DNA from: Spirosoma fluviale
GTDB lineage: Bacteria; Bacteroidota; Bacteroidia; Cytophagales; Spirosomataceae
Direction: 5' to 3'
Length of the DNA stretch: 64,000 nucleotides
Assembly: GCF_900230225.1 (NCBI RefSeq)
Contig: NZ_OCNH01000001.1
Location: 2,542,001-2,606,000, forward strand
In this document: positions 62,203 to 64,000 of the stretch, one piece after another
Position numbering within the stretch: position 1 is the stretch's first letter
Layout: each line of letters opens with the position of its first letter
The notes under the pieces: generated by a model
Told to the model about the DNA's origin: nothing
What the model saw: only the letters and a program-made list of their open reading frames with translations
Databases searched by the model: none
Program-made: the position numbers and the translations under genes

Positions 62203-63210
62203 GTGCTATTAACCATCTGTACCCTCTCACAACTTCCCCAGGCGATTGCCTTGGGCGACAGTTTTACTCGTCATTCGGTCCACGCTACCGGTAGCTCTTC
62301 GGTTATCCTGGGGCTGGTCGATGATCCGGCCCGTTTACCCGTCGGCTTCGTTTCGCCTTATCCGCTTCTGCCCGTCAGTGAGTTACTTGAGACTACACTA
62401 TTGGCAGAATTGTCAGCGCGTTACACCCCGACAGAGTTTGCCGCGGCCTGTAAACCAACCTTTATTGCTGAGGTATTTCGGCGCTACCCCGAAGTTGATA
62501 AACTTCTTTATGCCGACCCAAACGTGTACTTCACGGGCTCGTTGTCGACTATCTGGCAGAACCTTGAGGAGTCAACCGCCTTGCTGACCCCGTTTATTAC
62601 CCGAAATCCAGCCGATTCCCTCTGGCCCGACGAGAAGTTTTTTCAGAACATCGGCCTGTACAGCTCCGATTTTCTTGGTTTCCGCCGATCTGCCGAAACC
62701 GATAAGCTATTAGCCTGGTGGACAGACCGGGTTCAGCAACGCGCATTTATAAACTATTGCGAAGGCCTTTGTCTCGACCAGATCTGGCTAATGCATGTGC
62801 CGGTCTTTTTTAAGGATGTGCGGATCATCAAGAATCCGGGCTGGCACGTTGCTCTCTGGAACCTGCATGAGCGCAGCCTTCAGCAAACAGAGAACGGCTG
62901 GCAAGTAACAGGGCCCGAAGGACAGGATCAGCCCCTGCTATTCATGAACGTCAAAGGATGGCTTCACCCCGATCAGGGATTTTTTCCGCATCAGAACCGG
63001 CTTCGCCTTTCAGATAGGGCCGAACTTGCCCCACTACTGGCTACTTACCGGCAAGCACTCACTGCTCATGAAGGACTTATGCAATGTCCGGTAAAGTCAA
63101 CGTACGGACAACAGCCGGAACCGGTCGTTTTGCGGGGCTGGCGTTATACGGCAGTCCAGTCGTTTCGAAGCGTTACCCGATTGATTGATCAGTTCTCTAT
63201 CCCACGCTAA
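62203..63210 (+). CDS. GT8-like glycosyltransferase, divergent paralogue
   Basis: A 335-residue protein similar in layout to the one at 58219: TICTLSQLPQAIALGDSF at the start, then VDKLLYADPNVYFTGSL, CEGLCLDQIWLMHVPVFF and HVALWNLHERS. The putative metal-binding motif reads DPN rather than DPD, so the third position is changed. It starts with GTG 18 bp after the preceding gene and just behind a -7 box. Activity is likely but the altered motif leaves doubt. Confidence 0.8.
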   Translation: MLLTICTLSQLPQAIALGDSFTRHSVHATGSSSVILGLVDDPARLPVGFVSPYPLLPVSELLETTLLAELSARYTPTEFAAACKPTFIAEVFRRYPEVDKLLYADPNVYFTGSLSTIWQNLEESTALLTPFITRNPADSLWPDEKFFQNIGLYSSDFLGFRRSAETDKLLAWWTDRVQQRAFINYCEGLCLDQIWLMHVPVFFKDVRIIKNPGWHVALWNLHERSLQQTENGWQVTGPEGQDQPLLFMNVKGWLHPDQGFFPHQNRLRLSDRAELAPLLATYRQALTAHEGLMQCPVKSTYGQQPEPVVLRGWRYTAVQSFRSVTRLIDQFSIPR

Positions 63211-63269
63211 GCGTTTAACCCGTTGGAGGAATATTGCGTATGGAGTAAGGTTTTATCCCCTATTAACTC

Positions 63270-63277
63270 TAATTTTG
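63270..63277 (+). promoter_or_regulatory. -7 box candidate for the last glycosyltransferase
   Basis: TAATTTTG matches TAnnTTTG exactly in the 121-bp gap 63211-63331, 54 nt upstream of the ATG. An 8-bp hairpin (63300-63307 with 63313-63320) lies in the predicted leader. Confidence 0.45.
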
Positions 63278-63331
63278 TAGGCAAATCATCTCAGAAAAAT
63301 ACAAACGACCTTCGTTTGTAGATTTCCCTTC

Positions 63332-64000
63332 ATGAAAGTACTTTACGACCATCAATCGTTCACGGGCGTACCCTACGGGGGCGTTTCCCGCTATTTTTTT
63401 GAACTGATGCGTTCGTTTGCCAAGCGAACAGATATTGAATTTGAACTATCCCTGCGATTATCCAATAACGAATATCTCGATCAGGCTTCCTTTAGTCGGC
63501 ATCTACGCTATCGGAGTTTGGCTCAGGTTCGGAATGCTCATCGGGTTGCCTCCGTTCTAAACAGACTATATAGCCTTCGGCGCGTCAAAGCAGGAAAATT
63601 TGACATTTTTCACCCGACCTACTATCATCGCTATTTTCTGGATTCGCTGGGCAACAAGCCTTTTGTCATCTCTTTCCACGATGCAACCAGCGAACGATAC
63701 GGCAACATCTACCCTGAAGTAGGCGAAGGGTTATACGATCTGAAGAAGGTGTTACTACGCCGGGCCGACTGCATTATTGCCGTTTCTGAGTTTTCGAAGC
63801 AGGAGATCATGCGTTTTTTCACGGTAGAACCGGAGAAGATAAAAGTTATTCATCTGGGCACAACGCTGGGGGAATATGCATCGGCAAGTGAATACAACAT
63901 CCCGCCTTTGCAGGCTCCTTATTTACTGTATGTGGGCAAACGGGGGCTGTACAAAAACTTCACCGGCTTTTTCCGGGCAATACAGCCTGTTTTGCAGCGG
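63332..64000 (+). CDS. Glycosyltransferase family 1/4, 3' end outside window
   Basis: An open frame of 223 codons from ATG 63332 to the end of the window with no stop, so the C-terminal half is missing. It begins MKVLYDHQSFTGVPYGGVSR, a typical Gly-rich GT4 N-terminus. VISFHDATSERYG and IIAVSEFSKQEIMRFF are conserved acceptor-side blocks, and PYLLYVGKRGLYKNF marks the start of the C-terminal donor domain. It continues the polysaccharide locus. Confidence 0.88.
   Translation, partial: MKVLYDHQSFTGVPYGGVSRYFFELMRSFAKRTDIEFELSLRLSNNEYLDQASFSRHLRYRSLAQVRNAHRVASVLNRLYSLRRVKAGKFDIFHPTYYHRYFLDSLGNKPFVISFHDATSERYGNIYPEVGEGLYDLKKVLLRRADCIIAVSEFSKQEIMRFFTVEPEKIKVIHLGTTLGEYASASEYNIPPLQAPYLLYVGKRGLYKNFTGFFRAIQPVLQR

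Overview
The window reads as chromosome of a Cytophagales-type Bacteroidota, probably Spirosoma or a close relative. This is an inference from gene content (DUF5916, PD40-OmpA, SLBB export protein), moderately high GC, and Bacteroidota-type -7 boxes (TAnnTTTG) in front of many genes. There is no rRNA, tRNA, CRISPR array, integrase or transposase. Coding density is high and no gap exceeds 300 bp. The longest gaps are 7577-7827, 17063-17296, 28446-28676 and 45847-46094; they hold at most promoter-like signals.

Layout. 1-8.5 kb: the end of an M14-type peptidase, a DUF5916 outer-membrane protein, a tiny lipoprotein, then dapA, a PD-(D/E)XK nuclease-like gene and ligA on the minus strand, and rpe on the plus strand. 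8.5-12.2 kb: a GH13 lipoprotein and a four-part OmpA protein. 12.2-21.9 kb: a plus-strand block for glycan assembly and decoration (GT-C-like membrane proteins, acyltransferase 3, GT2, an anchored propeller-like protein, an AlgX/AlgJ-like SGNH protein). 22-28.4 kb: a minus-strand response regulator and czcCBA-like metal efflux operon. 28.7-31.9 kb: a small orphan protein, a Tat-exported Gfo/Idh/MocA oxidoreductase, a SASA-type esterase and a TetR regulator. 32-37.5 kb: a divergent MFP-RND-TolC drug-type efflux operon. 37.6-45.8 kb: an N-carbamoylputrescine amidase-like enzyme, a secreted unknown, ROK kinase and SIS isomerase, a sulfite-oxidase-like molybdoenzyme, pheA and parE.

46-64 kb is a surface-polysaccharide locus, all on the plus strand: SLBB export protein, chain-length protein, Wzm and Wzt ABC transporter, DegT/DnrJ aminotransferase, GT-C-like protein, WbqC, a NeuD-like acyltransferase, then GT4, a GT8-like transferase, GT9, DUF5672, GT2, a second GT8-like transferase and a final GT1/4 that runs off the window. 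The gene set fits ABC-transporter-dependent export of a glycan that carries an N-acylated amino sugar.

The most unusual signal is non-coding. At least six gene junctions carry hairpins whose arms are short words repeated imperfectly and mirrored in the other arm. The words differ from site to site but the architecture is the same, and at several sites the stop codon of the neighbouring gene lies inside the repeat arm. A second theme is Bacteroidota -7 boxes that end 4-8 nt before the start codon, which predicts leaderless or nearly leaderless mRNAs.
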